NCBI RefSeq assembly: GCF_006443685.1 | Contig: NZ_VFYP01000001.1 | Location: forward strand, 744,001-808,000 | Direction: 5' to 3' | Length of the DNA stretch: 64,000 bases | Origin: Rhizobium glycinendophyticum | GTDB taxonomy: Bacteria > Pseudomonadota > Alphaproteobacteria > Rhizobiales > Rhizobiaceae | Part shown: positions 63,586 through 64,000 of the stretch, piece after piece | How positions within the stretch are numbered: position 1 is the stretch's first letter | How the letters are laid out: the number at the start of each line of letters is the position of its first letter | Made by a program: the position numbers and the translations under genes | Notes under the pieces: model-generated | What the model saw: only the letters and a program-made list of their open reading frames with translations | Told to the model about the DNA's origin: nothing | Databases searched by the model: none

Positions 63586-64000
63586 ATGCGCATTTCGACA
63601 AAACTGCCTGTCGCCGCAGCTCTCTTCGCCTTCGTCATCCTGAGTGCATCCGTTGCGATCGGTTTGGTGCAGCAGAGCCGTATCCTGGACCAGCAGGTTT
63701 TTGAGAAGCTGGAGGCCACGGCGGACGGGCGCCGCAACGAAGTTCGGCGCTTCCTCGACGGTATTCGCCTCGATGCGCAGCAGACGGCCGCCAACATGAT
63801 GACGCAGCAGGCGCTGTTCGGCATCACCGGCGCATGGGCCAAGCTCGGCGACGATCCGGCCACGGAACTGCACCGCCGATACATCGACGAGAACCCGAAC
63901 CCGGTCGGTGAAAAGTTCAAGCTGGAAAGCGCCAAGAAGGACAATTACGACCGCGCCCATCGCCAGGGACACACGACATTCCTGAAGCACAAGGAAGCGC
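63586..64000 (+). CDS. Methyl-accepting chemotaxis protein, N-terminal part, cut by window edge
   Basis: The frame opens at ATG 63586 (GGGGAT upstream) and continues to the right edge, giving 138 residues. It starts MRISTKLPVAAALFAFVILS, a transmembrane signal anchor. A periplasmic helical region follows (EKLEATADGRRNEVRRFLDG, ESAKKDNYDRAHRQGHTTFL) typical of rhizobial chemoreceptors. The HAMP and signalling domains lie beyond the window. Confidence 0.8.
   Translation, partial: MRISTKLPVAAALFAFVILSASVAIGLVQQSRILDQQVFEKLEATADGRRNEVRRFLDGIRLDAQQTAANMMTQQALFGITGAWAKLGDDPATELHRRYIDENPNPVGEKFKLESAKKDNYDRAHRQGHTTFLKHKEA

Overview
The window reads as alphaproteobacterial, most likely Rhizobiaceae (Rhizobium, Agrobacterium, Ciceribacter or Shinella type). 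The grounds are high GC, a strong preference for GC-ending codons, a rhizobial-style chromosomal block (ppx/gppA, rlmE, guaB, MAPEG protein), many sugar ABC transporters, a DUF1127 protein, and a moc-like (rhizopine) gene set. Taxonomy is inferred from gene content only.

Layout. Positions 1-4516: secreted or envelope genes (the start of an M13 metallopeptidase running off the left edge, a lipoprotein, a PPC/SH3 protein), a LysR regulator and a Tat-type L,D-transpeptidase. Positions 5310-18816: a cyclitol module resembling rhizopine or O-methyl-inositol catabolism. One arm (minus strand) holds mocC-like, the binding protein, ATPase, permease, purU, folD and a Gfo/Idh oxidoreductase. The other arm (plus strand) holds mocD, mocE and mocF-like genes, a PanB-like gene and an idhA/mocA-like gene. 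A LacI-family gene lies between them, and candidate operators lie at both arms. The design suggests uptake, oxidative O-demethylation, disposal of the released C1 unit through tetrahydrofolate, and oxidation of the cyclitol ring. Positions 19191-26930: an organosulfur module (flavin reductase, flavin monooxygenase, acyl-CoA-dehydrogenase-like protein, SsuABC-like transporter, Rrf2 regulator). Positions 27474-38968: a sugar or sugar-acid module (GntR regulator, GMC oxidoreductase, aldehyde dehydrogenase, YtfQRT/YjfF-like transporter, enolase-superfamily dehydratase, two dehydrogenases). Positions 39179-47565: a pentitol module (MalFGK-type transporter, xylitol dehydrogenase, L-xylulose-reductase-like and ribitol-dehydrogenase-like SDRs, AraC regulator). 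Positions 48238-49086: a MarR gene facing a SnoaL-like gene that has a striking 39-bp perfect dyad upstream. Positions 49142-49538: a tyrosine-integrase relic next to tRNA-Gln(CUG). Positions 49825-64000: chromosomal backbone, ending in the start of a chemotaxis receptor.

The most notable large-scale pattern is a degenerate repeat family with copies near 5082, 18944, 27085, 39005 and 47696, one at each boundary of the four catabolic modules and always at operon 3' ends. A 14-bp match links the tRNA-Gln 3' end (49460-49473) to position 5056-5069. With the integrase relic, this suggests that 5.06-49.5 kb is a mosaic genomic island assembled module by module. Functional substrate assignments are inferences; no database search or computation could be run.
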